Shown: positions 44,201-55,945 of the stretch, in pieces
Layout: every line of letters begins with the position of its first letter
How positions within the stretch are numbered: position 1 is the first letter of the stretch
NCBI GenBank assembly: GCA_013115135.1
Contig: JABANP010000118.1
Location: forward strand, 62,001 to 126,000
Direction: 5' to 3'
Length of the DNA stretch: 64,000 bases
Source: Perkinsus olseni
Lineage: Eukaryota; Perkinsozoa; Perkinsida; Perkinsidae
Notes under the pieces: model-generated
Seen by the model: the letters and a program-made list of their open reading frames with translations, nothing else
The model's database searches: none
Told to the model about the DNA's origin: nothing
Made by a program: the position numbers and the translations under genes

Positions 44201-47200
44201 ACATATTCAGGTACGGCCGCAGTGGGACACTGCTGTGAACACCCTCGTCGTTGTCCACAGGTAATCCAAGTGACGGGCCTACCGAAACGACGCGCTGATG
44301 ACTCTTGGCGGCGAAGGGTGTCCTCTTACAACCCAGCCAGCGGATTCGCTTCCTACAATGCTTTCAATCATGGCTTTCTCTTCGACTGGTGTGTGCCGGT
44401 TACCCTGAGAGCATCGGAATTTCCCCTCTGCAGGGTTCGGTGGTGCAGGCAGGGGCCAGGAGTTTGCCGGGATGGGCACTAGCACCTTCCCGGAGGTAGC
44501 TCATCAACCTAGTCCAGCATGTTACAGTATACTTCAGATTGTGGTGGAAGCTCGAGTAACTGATTTTCCATGGCGAGATGGTATCCGGAGGTTACGAGAA
44601 GGGTTCCAGCGGGAGGCCTGTCGGGTACGGCTGACGTGAACCAAAAGATAATCGTCCCTTTCATGCGGCCACGTGACGTCGAGGTACGTCCCCACCACCT
44701 CTGAGGGGAATGCTAGTCGTCCCCGGTAGCTGCCGAATATTTTTGATGCTACCGAACGCTCGATTAACGTCTTCATTTCCGAGGTGCCGTCGGAAGACTT
44801 CGCGGAGCTCCCCGAGAGTGTCCATCTCAATGTGTTCGACGAGAGATCGGTCGTCCGCACACTCAGAGACGGTTACACGGTCCGTACAGGTCCGCACTCT
44901 CAACAATACGCCTTAACTGGGCCTGCCTGTCTGGCAGATACCGAACGCCGCTTCCTCGGCTCCTTCTCTCTGCCTTTGTCGAGTATATTCAATAGCCCAT
45001 CAGCTGTAGATGGTACCTTCAGACTGGACACACCGGTAGGAGCTCTGCAGTTACTGGTGCCTGTTTTCGCTCATGATACTCGTCGATGGAACATGAGGAT
45101 TTCATGTCTCATCGTGAGACTCTCATGATGAATGTGGTAAAGTTTGTCACGATGAGACACTTTCCTAATCCTCACCATCTCTGTCCGGTAAGCTCTGTTA
45201 CATTTCAGGCGGTTACTCTCGGGTATTCTCCGGCCGAATCACAGGAGGAGTTCTCCGGTTCCCACATTGTCCTCTCCGCTACGATCAATCCCCTCATTGC
45301 CATCACTCAGAGGCAGCAGCAGGTGACTGCTGGGAAGGAACCGCCTGCCAGTCTCAGCTTTCCCACCGCAGCCGATGAGTCTTATCGCCATGCACTGAGT
45401 TTCCTCGCGCCTCGAGGAAGAGACGCCCTCGCTCCACCGCAGGACATAACCCCAGGAGCTGAGCCTCGAGCCCTGCCTGAATCATGTCCAACGATGGCTA
45501 GAGCGGCTCCGGTCAGCTTATCCCAAGTCCATCGTGGAGGGCAGCATGGCCCTCGGGACTGATCTGGACGGACGGAGCGTTCTAGTGAGTTCTCGCGCTT
45601 ATTTCGTTGGATCGTCGGCGTGAGCGCTTCATTCCAATTGAGTGGGGTTTTTAGTAGCCCCAGGAGCGCTCCCAGGAGTGAATTTAACGTGTAACGATTC
45701 GGGAAGCCCGCTCGGGACTCGAGCGGGATCCATTGCGCTTTGTTTTCGACCAACGCGAGGGGACTTTTGCAATTCTCAGGCATGCCGGTATGTCGCCCAG
45801 CCACTGACCCCACCTCCAGAGGTGACCTCTCTTGACGACCCCCACGCCATCGAGCGGGCCGCTAGATTCGTCAGCATGGTAGGTCTCTGTAGGTTCGGCT
45901 AGTATATGAGTTCTAGTCCAAATCATAGCCCTTGGTGAATCCTTCGCGGTGCGCTGAGCTGAACAATTGCAGTATCTTCAGTCGCTGAGTTCTCGATGTT
46001 CTCCAGATACCATTCCTTACGGACGATCAAATCTTCTCCTCATTGAAGGGCAGCACGAAGCTCAATCTCGACGTCTGGTGCACTCCACAGAATTTCATCG
46101 ACATCCGCGCGGGTAAGGAGCTTACCGGAGTCTTCCCTTCGCAATGGCTCTGCCGCGCTCAACGTTTCACGGCACACGAACGGGTCTGTGTGGGAAAATT
46201 TGAAAGACACCAGAAAACTTAGAATAAGGAAATACCGTTCCGTCGCCTTTCACTGTCACTAGAGAGCCTCGGCCTCAGAGATTTCACCTGGGGGGGTATG
46301 GTAGTGTTGAGAAGTGTCCTTCATCTGCACTCAGGTGACTGGGAGGAGCATGCCACTCTCCTCTGCAGCTACTTCAAGAGGATCGATACCCATCGACGGT
46401 TGCAGAGCTCCAATTACCCAGTCGTTGAGTCATCCTGTATCGTCTGTCGCTACATAGCTGACGAGAAAGCGATGTAACGTGAGTGCCTGCTCTTCTGTAC
46501 TCGCCCGTATAGCCGCACCACGGGCCTCGCCGTCCCCTGTCTTCCCTGAGGATCCTCCTTATAAAGGTTCGTATTGAGGCGGGACACGTCCTCCGGCCAC
46601 TGTGAGATATGGCAGCCAGCCAGCGGGGAGTGCTTCTTCCTGCCCAACGCAGGCAGGCCATCCACTGGCAGCTTCGCGGATTCACTCCGGTAGTGCGGGA
46701 TACTTCTTACGGCCGCGAGTGGCTCGATGATGCTGCCCTCTCCCTGTTGCCTAGTGGAATGCTCGTCCAGAGCCCACCAGGTTGATCGGGTTAGTGCAGC
46801 CTTCTTTCGGCGTAGGAGGTTCCTGAAGGACCCGGCAGCTGAGGATACCCCCGTGACTGGCGAGAAGCTCAGAGCGACGCCATATTGCTCTATTCGTCGG
46901 GTCATAGCCGTCTTCAACGACTCTAACGTTTGGTTCTATCGGAAGCAACAGCTTGACAACTCCGCCCGAAGATTCGTGGGTCTCCTGCATGATCAACGCT
47001 CTTCTCGGGACACTCAGTGAGCAGATTGCCGTGAATGAGGTCAACTGGGATCCGGCCAGCAAGGAGGATTGGGAGCCCCTACTACCCGAGGGCGCGCGAG
47101 AGGCTCTCTTGGAGTCGGAATCCATAATTCCCATCCAGGCAGGCTGCTCTCCGGGAGCTCAAAGGTTCCCTGCCATCATGATTACCGCTCCTCCTTCAGG

Positions 47201-47860
47201 CCGATGGTATCAAGTACAACGTCATCTCACAGAAGCACATCGACATGCTTCAGACCACCCTACAGTCCCGCCTTGAAAGCAACATACGACAATACCGAAG
47301 CTGCATCGGCACAGGTAGCATTCGAGTGTCTATGAAGGCACATGGAAGTGGCTGAGAGCCAGCCCACACTCCGCTGTTGGTCAGGCCTGACGCGATTGGA
47401 CTCCAGTCTTCGCAATGCGCTGATGGATATCTGCGACCTGTTCGAGAAGCATGCTCAGACTGATCGTATATCCGGCAACGAGTCTGTCTTCCCTCTCAAA
47501 CCCAAGGAGGTATCTTCGATGGCATTTTAAAATGCTCGCTTAGTCGTGCTTGACTAAGGTTCCTGAGGTCACAGGGTCGAGTCTGGAGCAGGCATTGAAT
47601 GGTCTGGATCAGCTCGTGGGTGATGCCCGTGTCTTCGGCGTACCAATCAACGTCACCTACACGGATGTGAGCACTCTGTGGCAGAAGGTGGGGTTCGGCT
47701 TCTGTTGGTGGCTGAGACTTGGTCTGTCGTAGGTTGTCAATACCGGCGTGCTCGATCCCGTGGGACAGACCTGCGACTTTGCCGTAGCCGTGCGTGTATT
47801 CAGCTACCCTGCCAATGTGCTCAGTGTGTGGGCCTTCGTCGTGTGCTGTGCTAGGGATTG
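41268..47860 (+). CDS. CC2D2A-like ciliary transition-zone protein
   Basis: Many small exons. The 5' part is charged and helical (ASDRERSKQKQESLTAQLSG at 41516; SPLEIERRERARKIRAYLTA at 42332). A C2-like segment at 44735-45055 includes VPSEDFAELPESVHLNVFDE and ERRFLGSFSLPLSSIFNSPS then DGTFRLDTP, matching the C2 region of CC2D2A. Then LGYSPAESQ and SGSHIVLSATINPLIAI (45210-45310), IPFLTDDQIFSSLKGSTKLN and LDVWCTPQNFIDIRAGKEL (46010-46120), GDWEEHATLLCSYFK (46337-46381), WQLRGFTPVV (46660) and finally VFGVPINVTYTDVSTLWQKV spliced to NTGVLDP...FAVAVRVFSYPANVLSVW (47630-47840), the typical C-terminal block. The family builds the MKS/Joubert transition-zone complex at the cilium base. ATG 41268 (MDFGEEAELDWGRKLL) is a candidate start only. 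Confidence 0.82.
45106..45158. repeat. Inverted repeat in the CC2D2A-like gene
   Basis: GTCTCATCGTGA (45106-45117) is complementary to TCACGATGAGAC (45147-45158), a 12-bp perfect stem with a 29-nt loop at an exon/intron edge. Confidence 0.8.
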
Positions 47861-47999
47861 ATATCATGCAAGGACATGAGTGTTGGAATATTGTCACTAT
47901 GGGTTTGGGTCTTGGGTTGGAGTGAATTTACCTGCTGCTCTCAAGGGCTCCCTCCGTGATGCATCAGTAGCATGAAAAGAGTACCTGAACTCTGGGGGA

Positions 48000-49190
48000 T
48001 GGGTAAGTTTATTTCGTGCCTCTCAGTACTGCTGTGAGGCACCATACTGTTGCCAGTCGTCTAGTGCCTACTACTTCACCAACGGCTGACACGTCGAGCA
48101 GGATACGCATCGGTCCTGCTACGAACATCATTGAGTTGGGTATCAGTCCCGTGGCTTCTGGCCATGATGAGCCGGAGTGAATGGTTCCTCGCGTGGGCGT
48201 GGTCAAATGGTATTCTAGCCTGGGCGCCGTGGTCTCCAGTGATTGAACGGGCGCCAACCTTGAATCGCGGAATTCACGCATGCCATCGAGTTATTTTCCC
48301 CGCTCATCCCTGCCCCTGTGAATGGATCCTATGCTAACCAAGGCGGGCTCAGTGAACATAACCGTCCACGGCAAGGCGGCGTTGGCGGCGAAAGAAGCCC
48401 CAATCGGCCGTCATACAGTAGCGAGCACAGTGGATACGCGGCCACCACTAGAGGTAGGGTCGTTCGATGGGCTGCTGAAAGGATTTCCGGAGAGATGCGA
48501 ATGAGATGGTATGAATTCCATACTAAGAAAGCACAATATTAAGGATTCCTCCTATCACTGTTTTCCCGGTCAGACCTCGTCGCTGATGAGTGGGCAATGT
48601 GCAACAGGAGCTTCCGTATCGACGGGATCACCCATGCAACAGGTGACCGGTTCTAGTGGACCTACGCTGCAAGTTTAACAACAACTTTCATGTGCTTCTC
48701 TCAGGAGGGAAAAGCCCAAAAGAGGGCGCAACCCAGGGGAGATTCGCTAGTGAGATTGGAGATGGCCTGATATACGACCCCGACCATTTTACAGATTCGC
48801 AAGCCCGCCTCGCTGGGGACGGAGTCGTCAGCTTCTGGACAGCTACTCAAGGCGGTGTGCATGAACATGTTCATGGACGTTGAGAATGACGCTGAGACAG
48901 AAAACGTGGCTGCTGTGTCGGTAGGTCACGAGTGATACGTTAATGTGTCAAAGACTAGTGATAACACTGCGCCTTCTCACGTCTGATTACCCGTAGACCA
49001 GCTTTTGTCGACGCGGTGGTTGTCTCGGTGAGTATAATCTGCATCCTGCCAATCGTGGTTGTGTCGTCTTACTGTCTCCGTTGGCATGACGCGCTGTCCG
49101 CTTTGCCTGACTAAAAGGCACACCTGTTATGGTGAGCGCGAGTTAGTTGGCTAGCACCCTTCTCCTTGGTAGAACGAGAGTCCGAGCTCC
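48000..49190 (+). CDS. Unrecognised exons between CC2D2A-like gene and kinase
   Basis: Probable coding pieces: 48015-48180 (RIRIGPATNIIELGISPVAS), 48322-48500 (LTKAGSVNITVHGKAALAAK), 48660-48880 (CKFNNNFHVLLSGGKSPKEG) and 48860-48920 (MNMFMDVENDAETENVAAVS before a GTAGGT donor). Composition suggests a beta-rich protein. They could be a separate small gene or the N-terminal part of the kinase gene that follows on the same strand. No domain recognised. Confidence 0.3.
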
Positions 49191-49203
49191 ACGATATTCC
49201 CAG

Positions 49204-50708
49204 TGATTGAGGATTCTGATAGGGAGGATCGGGGAGATGAAATCGCTCCTGCCTTCGCTCACGAGGACTTCGAGGTACACCTGTTGCGTAGCAGATATTC
49301 TCTGTCGAAGCCACGTTGAATGTTCAGGTTATTGAACAGCTCGGTCAAGGTGGTGGAGGGGCGGTATACAAGGCCGTGCATAAGGACACAGGCAAAGAGT
49401 CGGTGCTGTCAGCCCTGCGTTGGTCTTCGAGCTCACTAAGATAAAGATACGCACTGAAACGGCTGAATGGTGACACTGAGCTGACTCGGGCGGAGGTTGA
49501 TGTGATGGCGCACAAGCGTCCTCATCCTAATGTTGTGGACATGCACGGCTCGTATATATGTAAGACAATGAGAGGCCGGTGGGAGTCCTGCCTGCAGCTC
49601 GCCAACTTGTGTTCAGATAATGGCGACACCTTTCTGGTGCTTGACTACGTAGAAGGTGAGGACCTGTCCTCTTGGCTGAATCGGGAGGCTCCTTCCAACT
49701 ACAGCGTCGAGGAAGCGGTCATGTGAGAGCGACAAGGGCCTCTGAAATCTCAAATGAGAATGCTTTTCAGAGTGAAGCATGTATTCCGTCAACTGGTTAA
49801 GGCAGTGAGGTGAGTTACGCCTCGTGGTCCCTAATCGGTAGCCGGCTCGGTGATTGTCAGCAAAAGGTGGCTTGTTAACGCCACTCATGAGTAACTGGAT
49901 ACAGGCGCACCTCCGTTGTTGATACATTCAGGCACATCCACAGCCATCGGATAGTACACCGGGACTTGAAACCCGGCAATATCATGATCGTAAGTTGTGG
50001 TGATGACCAGTTCTACAGAAGTGATCATGTAGTTGCGCAGGTCGAGCCTCGAGGCGATATGAAGTTTCCGACAATATACTTGCTCGACTTTGGCACAGCC
50101 AAATGCCAGGAGTGGGTGAGTGCGCAATCAGTGCTGATTAGCTGGCGCAGTTTTGTAACATACCAGGGCTCACTGAAGACTCTATGCGGTACCGTGTCGT
50201 ACATGGCCCCCGAAGTGGTGAGGCTTTCGAACTGCGCTCCATTCCGCATCCAGCTCGAGCCGCTCCCCAGTTACAGCAGATGCAGTGCATGGCAGAACCG
50301 AGGCAAACGAAGAAGACCGACGTTTGGGGCCTCGGCATGATTTTGCACGAGGTACAGCAGATCCCATGCAGGGCTGCTCGGGCGACCTGACCAATATCCC
50401 CCCCCTTCCATCGCCTCTCGCCGCAGATGCTCGTTGGGAGCCCACCTGAGTGCGCGGAGAGACCGGGCAAAGATGGCGAGTTCCCCGAGCCCAAACTAAG
50501 TCGAGAAATCAAGGATCAGGATGCTATCGATCTAATACGTGAGTTGACCAGTTGGCTCTTCGACTCTCTGCGACTATGCTTCCACTCGCAGCTGAGTCTG
50601 CCGCTAGATGCCCTTGCTAAGCCAAACTTCCATTCCAAATGCGGGCGTATTACAGATCATGTCGCCACTTGTAGGAGTGTCACTCCTGGAGTGACCAGCC
50701 CGGTGTAA
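49204..50708 (+). CDS. Serine/threonine protein kinase
   Basis: Exon 49204-49274 (DEIAPAFAHEDFE) joins 49328 (VIEQLGQGGGGAVYKAVHKD, glycine loop). The catalytic Lys is in YALKRLNG (49448). Then HPNVVDMHGSY (49525), DTFLVLDYVEGEDLSSWLNR (hinge, 49626), VKHVFRQLVKAV (49774), HIHSHRIVHRDLKPGNIMI (49930-49989; catalytic HRD), IYLLDFGTAKCQEW (about 50070; DFG), SLKTLCGTVSYMAPEV (50170; APE), TKKTDVWGLGMILHE (50307) and MLVGSPPECAERPGK to DQDAIDLIREL (50427-50538). All core residues are present, so it should be active. The DFG-to-APE stretch is ordinary in length and the kinase is RD-type. Group not assigned. The start codon lies upstream of 49204. The C-terminal frame runs to 50706-50708. Confidence 0.88.
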
Positions 50709-50759
50709 CCCGCATCATCAGTCCTCGAGCAAAACATGTGTTAACTGGCTGTTTGCGAA

Positions 50760-51800
50760 GGAAAATATTACTGGAACCGAGAATCGAACTCGGGACCTAC
50801 TGCGTGTTAGGCAGTCGTCATAACCAACTAGACCATTCCAGCGTGTCAATAGTATTTTCTCAGTCCCGTCTTTTCTGGCAGCGTCTTCAACGTTGTATTG
50901 ATGAAAAGACTGCTCTCTTCGTCGGTCTTGTAAACGCTGCCGGAAAATCAGAGGTGGTCTGTCAGGACGATGCCTATCCATTGATCCTCGGAAAAGGCCA
51001 CTCTGCTTGGACATCTTGCAACATCCCTGGCTCAGCCACCCACAGGTTACAGGATCTGCTCGTAAAGTGAGGATGGAAACCTGAAGTATGCCACTAACCT
51101 GTCTACGCTTTTAGCAGAACCCAACGGTCGTCGGTAGCGCATCGATGGGCCGAGAAGTAGAGTTCGGGAAGGTATGCCCTTACGTCGTGAATACGCCTCT
51201 AACTGATGCACGCCTTCGTGTGTCTCAGCGTACTCTCAGCCCACAGCCGCCCATGGCAGTCTACCACCAGCATACTGACGATCCAGCCGCGGAAGAGTCT
51301 TCTGGGTATCAAATCCGACTCTCGTCCACACCGGAGGACCGCATGTCTGCCGGCACAGATCCTTCTGATGAAACTGACTACTGTTATTGCTGCTTTTTGT
51401 TACTGGCCACGGTGATCATCATTCATCCATCGAATTCACAATGTTCCTTCCGGCATGCCTACTCCTAGTAATGAAGGTCTCATGCACACCCTAGGTCAGT
51501 GTTGTTGTGTTCGACGCGTTAGGAAACTGGTGTATATCTTTCTACGCTTGTCGGAACCAGCAATGACTACACGATAATTGATAAGCAGGCGCCTTCCTGC
51601 TAAATTTTAAATAAAAACCGCCTATCTATATAAACCGTTTAAACTCGACAAATGGCTTTTCACCAACCCAACCGGAACCCGAGGCTGAACCGTATAGCAC
51701 GAAAATACGAGTAACATGATCGAGTTCCCGCGGTAGCTCATTTGTGTCTGGACAAGGTCGAAACTTTCAGGTTCCTTCTGTGGTTCTAGTCGGCGTTCGT
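50760..51800. repeat. Segmental duplication, copy 1 (with tRNA-Val)
   Basis: Matches 55150-55865 in order: the tRNA; GCCTACTCCTARTRATGAAG; TGTTGTGTTYGACG; CGAGGCTGAAYCGTA; GAGTTCCCGCGG; TCATTTGTGTC; CTGGTCGGCG. Identity is patchy and copy 1 is longer. Confidence 0.75.
50770..50842 (-). tRNA. trnV(aac): tRNA-Val(AAC), copy 1
   Basis: 73 nt. Acceptor GCTGGAA/TTCCAGT, D-arm GTC..GAC, anticodon stem ACTGC/GCAGT with loop CTAACAC (AAC), T-arm CCGAG-TTCGATT-CTCGG. All stems pair. Identical to the copy at 55163-55235. Confidence 0.96.
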
Positions 51801-53072
51801 CCGAGCTTCTTGAACATGCCGGTAATGATTACCAGTAGATTGTCCAGCGACAGTGAATGGTAATACAACACAAAGTTTTGTGCCGTATGGGTTTGGAAGG
51901 CTTCGGTCGTGGACAGTCCGGCTACTGTTCGTGCAGGGTCATGCTGTCATTGCTCAAAGCATTATTCAACTATAGCCCCGTCGAGATGTTTCTCTCCTGT
52001 TGTTACCTGGCTAAAGTTCGTCGAAAACTAGTCTCGCTGATATCCTGAAGTTTCCCTTTCATTAGTGGTGTTCCCCTTTAGGGTACTCCTGCCACATTGG
52101 GTGATACATTGAATGTGATAGAAAACGCGTACGCTCCCACGCTGTGACATGATGTTCGTGCCGTCGCAGCCTGTGTCGTGCCTCACAGGTGGTAGAGGAT
52201 ATCTCGCTGGGTGCTGTATCGGCGCATCGCTGTCAATTTTCGACCCTCTCAGTCTTACTTGGCTGCTTATCAGTACTGCTGCAAGTTCGTTCCGGGACCG
52301 TCTCTAAGCGTGAAGCGCCCTGCTCTCCCGCTGGAACTCTTCCAGAGAGGGATCTCGGCAACTGAGAAGACCTCCCATGGCATGGGAGCCATGTGTGTAG
52401 TGGCCGGTATGCTATCCTTTCGTCGGAGTCGAAACTTCAACATCGCCTTGTGTGGATCTTCAGCCCGCGGCAAGTCGAATATCGTCACCGGCTTGTGCGC
52501 GATCTATAGGGACCCTGGATCAGGGTTGCAGGCATGGGTTCTAGAAGCTGTCAATCAACGGATCTTCGTGGGAACTGCTCACAGGTTTCCGATATCAAGA
52601 GACTGGGCTCGCTATTCGAGATAGTCAGGTGGTCCAGAAACAACACGCAGACGGATGCCTGTTGGGCCTGGAAGGGAAGGTCTTGGTGGTATCACTGACC
52701 AACACCAGCGATGCAGCCGACGCTGCTACTCCGATAGTGGGCCAGTCGTGGCTCGGAGAATGTTCTTGTGAAAATGTATAGCAATGAGCATACCTCTCTC
52801 GTGTTGCGTTGAGGCACGAGAAATTCTTGCTGAGACTATTGTATAGACAATCCGGGTTCCGAGAGCTGGGACTACAGAAGGCATCGGGACTCAGGAACTT
52901 CGTATACGCCGCACTGGCTAGCGGTGAGGCCAGTAGCCTTACAGGAATATTCCTCATCCGAGTCCCATCCTGGCGGGAATTTCCTCGTAGCACGAAGAGC
53001 AAGGTATTAATCTGCGTTTCATGCTTAGGTTCCTCGAGGGCTCCCCTACAAAGGGTTTGATCTCGACGTCGA
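51801..53072. other. No gene recognised
   Basis: Frames such as 52211-52624 contain no convincing domain. A palindromic CCCATGGCATGGGA sits at 52374-52387. The end of the region runs into the 5' flank of secreted-family copy C. Confidence 0.4.
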
Positions 53073-53109
53073 CATGTGAGATGCAGGTGAAGAGACTTCG
53101 AGTGGAAAC
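53073..53109 (+). promoter_or_regulatory. Conserved distal 5' block of secreted-family copy C
   Basis: GATGCAGGTGAAGAGACTTC then GAGTGGAAAC matches blocks upstream of copies A and B, about 180 nt before the ATG. Confidence 0.55.
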
Positions 53110-53290
53110 GGTGATGAAACGTCCGCCCGAGACTGACCAACTTCCGTCGCTAGCCTTTGATCATGCGGAGCTGCAGGACTGCTCCGGACTGTTCCCTCAT
53201 AGATTCTCCCTTTATTTACTACGCGAGCCAGTCTGTAGCGGACGACTGCGCGGTCACGACGCCTGCAATGGGTATAGTACACCTGTATCA

Positions 53291-54790
53291 ATGCTAGCTC
53301 CCCGACACGCCCATTATTCCGTCATATCTCTCCTACTCGCCCTCATAGATCTTGTGGGCGCCACTCCTCCGAGCATCGAAGCTGGTCACTATGAAGGTCT
53401 GGTGGATTCAACCCGCCCTATTGGTACTCTCAAGAGCATTGCCATGAACGTGGGCTCGGCAAGCGCTCTTCAGAATGTTACCCCTAGCACTATGAAATTC
53501 AGCGGTAAAGCGGTGAATGAGGAATCGACGATGATTACCATCGCCGGAGTCAACTGGGAGTTCTATTCCTTTCCCTTTCCCATGTGAAAGCAGCGTTCGG
53601 CCCTGGTGATATGAGGAGGGTCGATCGGTGCTATAAGCCTACCGGCTTGGATGAGCTGCTCGAGACAGAACTCGAGAAAAGCTATGCCACTTTCTCAATC
53701 CCCCAAGCTTCAAACGTATGTGTTGAGCAATTAAAGCTGTGCTCAGTAGACGGGAGCTGGTACATCTTCCCTTATACTCTCAGTAACGACGCATACCAGG
53801 TCTTGATGCACCCTGTACTGATGGAGAAATATGCGGAGAGAAATCCCCGGTTAGAGTCTACTAAATATCCTTCGAGACTATCGCCCGCGAACTTCGACGA
53901 CAGCAAAAGCTGCGATCCCCCCAGCTGGTGTAACACGGAAGGAGATGACCCTTACAACTGCCACAGCAAGCCGGACTGCCATCGCTGCAACTGCTCCAGA
54001 AGGGAGGTCCACGGCCCTCACAACTGCCAGAGTATTGACAGCTCCGTTTCCTCTTTGGATTGCCGGAGTTGGAATCCAAGGTCTTGAAGAGATGGAAGTC
54101 CCCTCGAGGGTTGGAGACCTCTTCAAGTCTCTTCCTCTCGCTGACGTTGGGGAGCTGCCAGTTGGGTCCTTAGTGAACTCGGATGACACTTGGCCGTTCT
54201 ATTTAGTGTCTCTAACCTTGCGAACGGATGTGGCAGGTCGGCAACTCGGGCAGTTGAACTTGGCCTCTTCGGCTTTGAGTCCAACTGTTGCACCTACGAT
54301 ATACTTCCAGTTCGCCAATGCCACCGAGGACACTGAGTGTCCTCCCCCATCCAACGTCCTCATCCTCCCTCTGATGCCTCTCATCAAGAAGGGTTGTGAT
54401 GCCGACTGCTACATCTTCGCCGGTCTTGCCGACCCCGCGGACCAGGCCGAAGTCGAGGCCTCCCTGATTGCAGCCGGCCGGGCATTCGGCATCAACAACC
54501 TCACTCTCGGATCCATCAGACTGCATAGATTGGGCATGGATGGCGAATGGTCACTTCGAGCTGCGTCTTGGTGCCGAACCTTCTGATCCGGACGAGCCAG
54601 GCATAAGAGTCCACCTCGCTTATGTGCCCTTCATTTGTGACGACTTTAAAGGTGTGTGCGACCCACACGAGGCCGGTGGAAGCCAACCCCAAGAGGTTCG
54701 CAGATTGAGCCAGCCAAGGAAAAGACGATTCGATAAACCCTCCCTCGCGGATGGAGGAAAGGCGGAGAAAACGGACTGCGTGGACTGTTA
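53291..54790 (+). pseudogene. Secreted-family copy C, frame-broken
   Basis: ATG 53291 begins MLAPRHAHYSVISLLLALID (signal peptide) then TPPSIEAGHYEGLVD. A frame break in a T/C-rich run near 53570 ends the first frame at TGA 53585-53587; the homologous sequence continues as KAAFGPGDMRRVDRCYKP in another frame. A 40-nt intron at 53815-53854, at the same place as in copy B, then restores alignment to a Thr/Ala-rich linker (TLTTATASRTAIAATAPEG) and the conserved core SNVLILPLMPLIKKGCDADC (54350). Four extra bases near 54545 shift the frame again; the true tail (HFELRLGAEPSDPDEPGIRV to KAEKTDCVDC stop) runs to 54790. Two independent breaks suggest a decayed copy. The core remains about as conserved as in B, implying recent conversion or recent decay. 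Confidence 0.7.
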
Positions 54791-55149
54791 GCAGAGGTTC
54801 TTTGAACCATGGAACGGTACCGCCTCTTCATTGTTCATCTTCTCTGCCCCTCTGCGTTCTTTGGATGAAAAATTTTATCGAACGCTGTCTTCCGCGTTGG
54901 GTTCAGTTTCCATGTCACATACGCTCCGTTTCATCGAAAATGTTACCCTGAGTTTCGTCGCATCCCCGCCGCCTTATACAGGCATCGGGGGATCCGAGGT
55001 ATAACAAGATGCCTAGCATCTTGTTCGCAAAGATGGATGCGGCGGTTTCATATGATAGGTCGGACTTACTAGCTGACATGACTCTGCTGACGCAGCTTCA
55101 CCCACAGAGGCAACGCGTAGGCACTCGATTATTTCTGGGCTCGGCAAAA

Positions 55150-55865
55150 CACCCAAATTAGTACTGGAACCGAGAATCGAACTCGGGACCTACTGCGTGT
55201 TAGGCAGTCGTCATAACCAACTAGACCATTCCAGCGTGTTAGTCGTTATTTCCCGTACCATCTTTCTCGTGACGAGCCTATTAGTCATTGATAAAAATCC
55301 TCCTCATTCGGTGAATCTCGTCGGGAGGCCTCCCTTGCGGTCCCGCGTCCCTCTCAGATGCGGTATCTGCTAGAACGACGTATATCGATCAACCTTCGGA
55401 GATGGCCATTTTGTTTGGACATCCCCTGCTCGGCCGCTGCTGGAGGTGCACGGAGATTAGGGATGAGCAAGCGCTCAAGTTGATCCTCATTCTTTCGTCA
55501 AGCTCTTTGCGTTCCTTCCTGCATGCCTCGTAGGTATTGCCTACTCCTAATGATGAAGATATCCTGCTTTTGCCATGTCAGCGATGTTGTGTTTGACGAG
55601 TTGCGACAGTAGTGGAACGTCATTCAACGCTTCTCTCGGCTGAGAAGGCCTATAAGAGGCTGCAAAGGCAGGCGCCTGCTCGAGTATACTCCACAAGCGA
55701 TTTGTCACCAACTTTAACAGCAACACGAATCAGCAGACAAATTCGAGGCTGAATCGTACATCACAAAAAACACAAGTAACGACTTGGAGTTCCCGCGGAA
55801 GGTCATTTGTGTCCAGACAAGTTCAAAACCTTCAAGTCACTTCTGTGATACTGGTCGGCGGCCGC
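55150..55865. repeat. Segmental duplication, copy 2 (with tRNA-Val)
   Basis: Collinear with 50760-51800, with deletions relative to it. It lies directly downstream of secreted-family copy C and upstream of the SBP2-like gene. Confidence 0.75.
55163..55235 (-). tRNA. trnV(aac): tRNA-Val(AAC), copy 2
   Basis: Same 73-nt sequence as 50770-50842, all stems paired, anticodon AAC. It is part of the duplicated segment. Confidence 0.96.
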
Positions 55866-55945
55866 AGAAGCCGCTCCTCGAGCCATTTGCGTCGGAGCCC
55901 CTCTGTCATTTCGGTAATCTAAAAGAATGAATAATGACGATTCCG

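Noticed and set aside
52211..52624. P-loop NTPase suggested by GSSARGKSNIV
   Set aside because: The match to a Walker A motif is poor, with no neighbouring strand/helix pattern or Walker B, and no exon chain.
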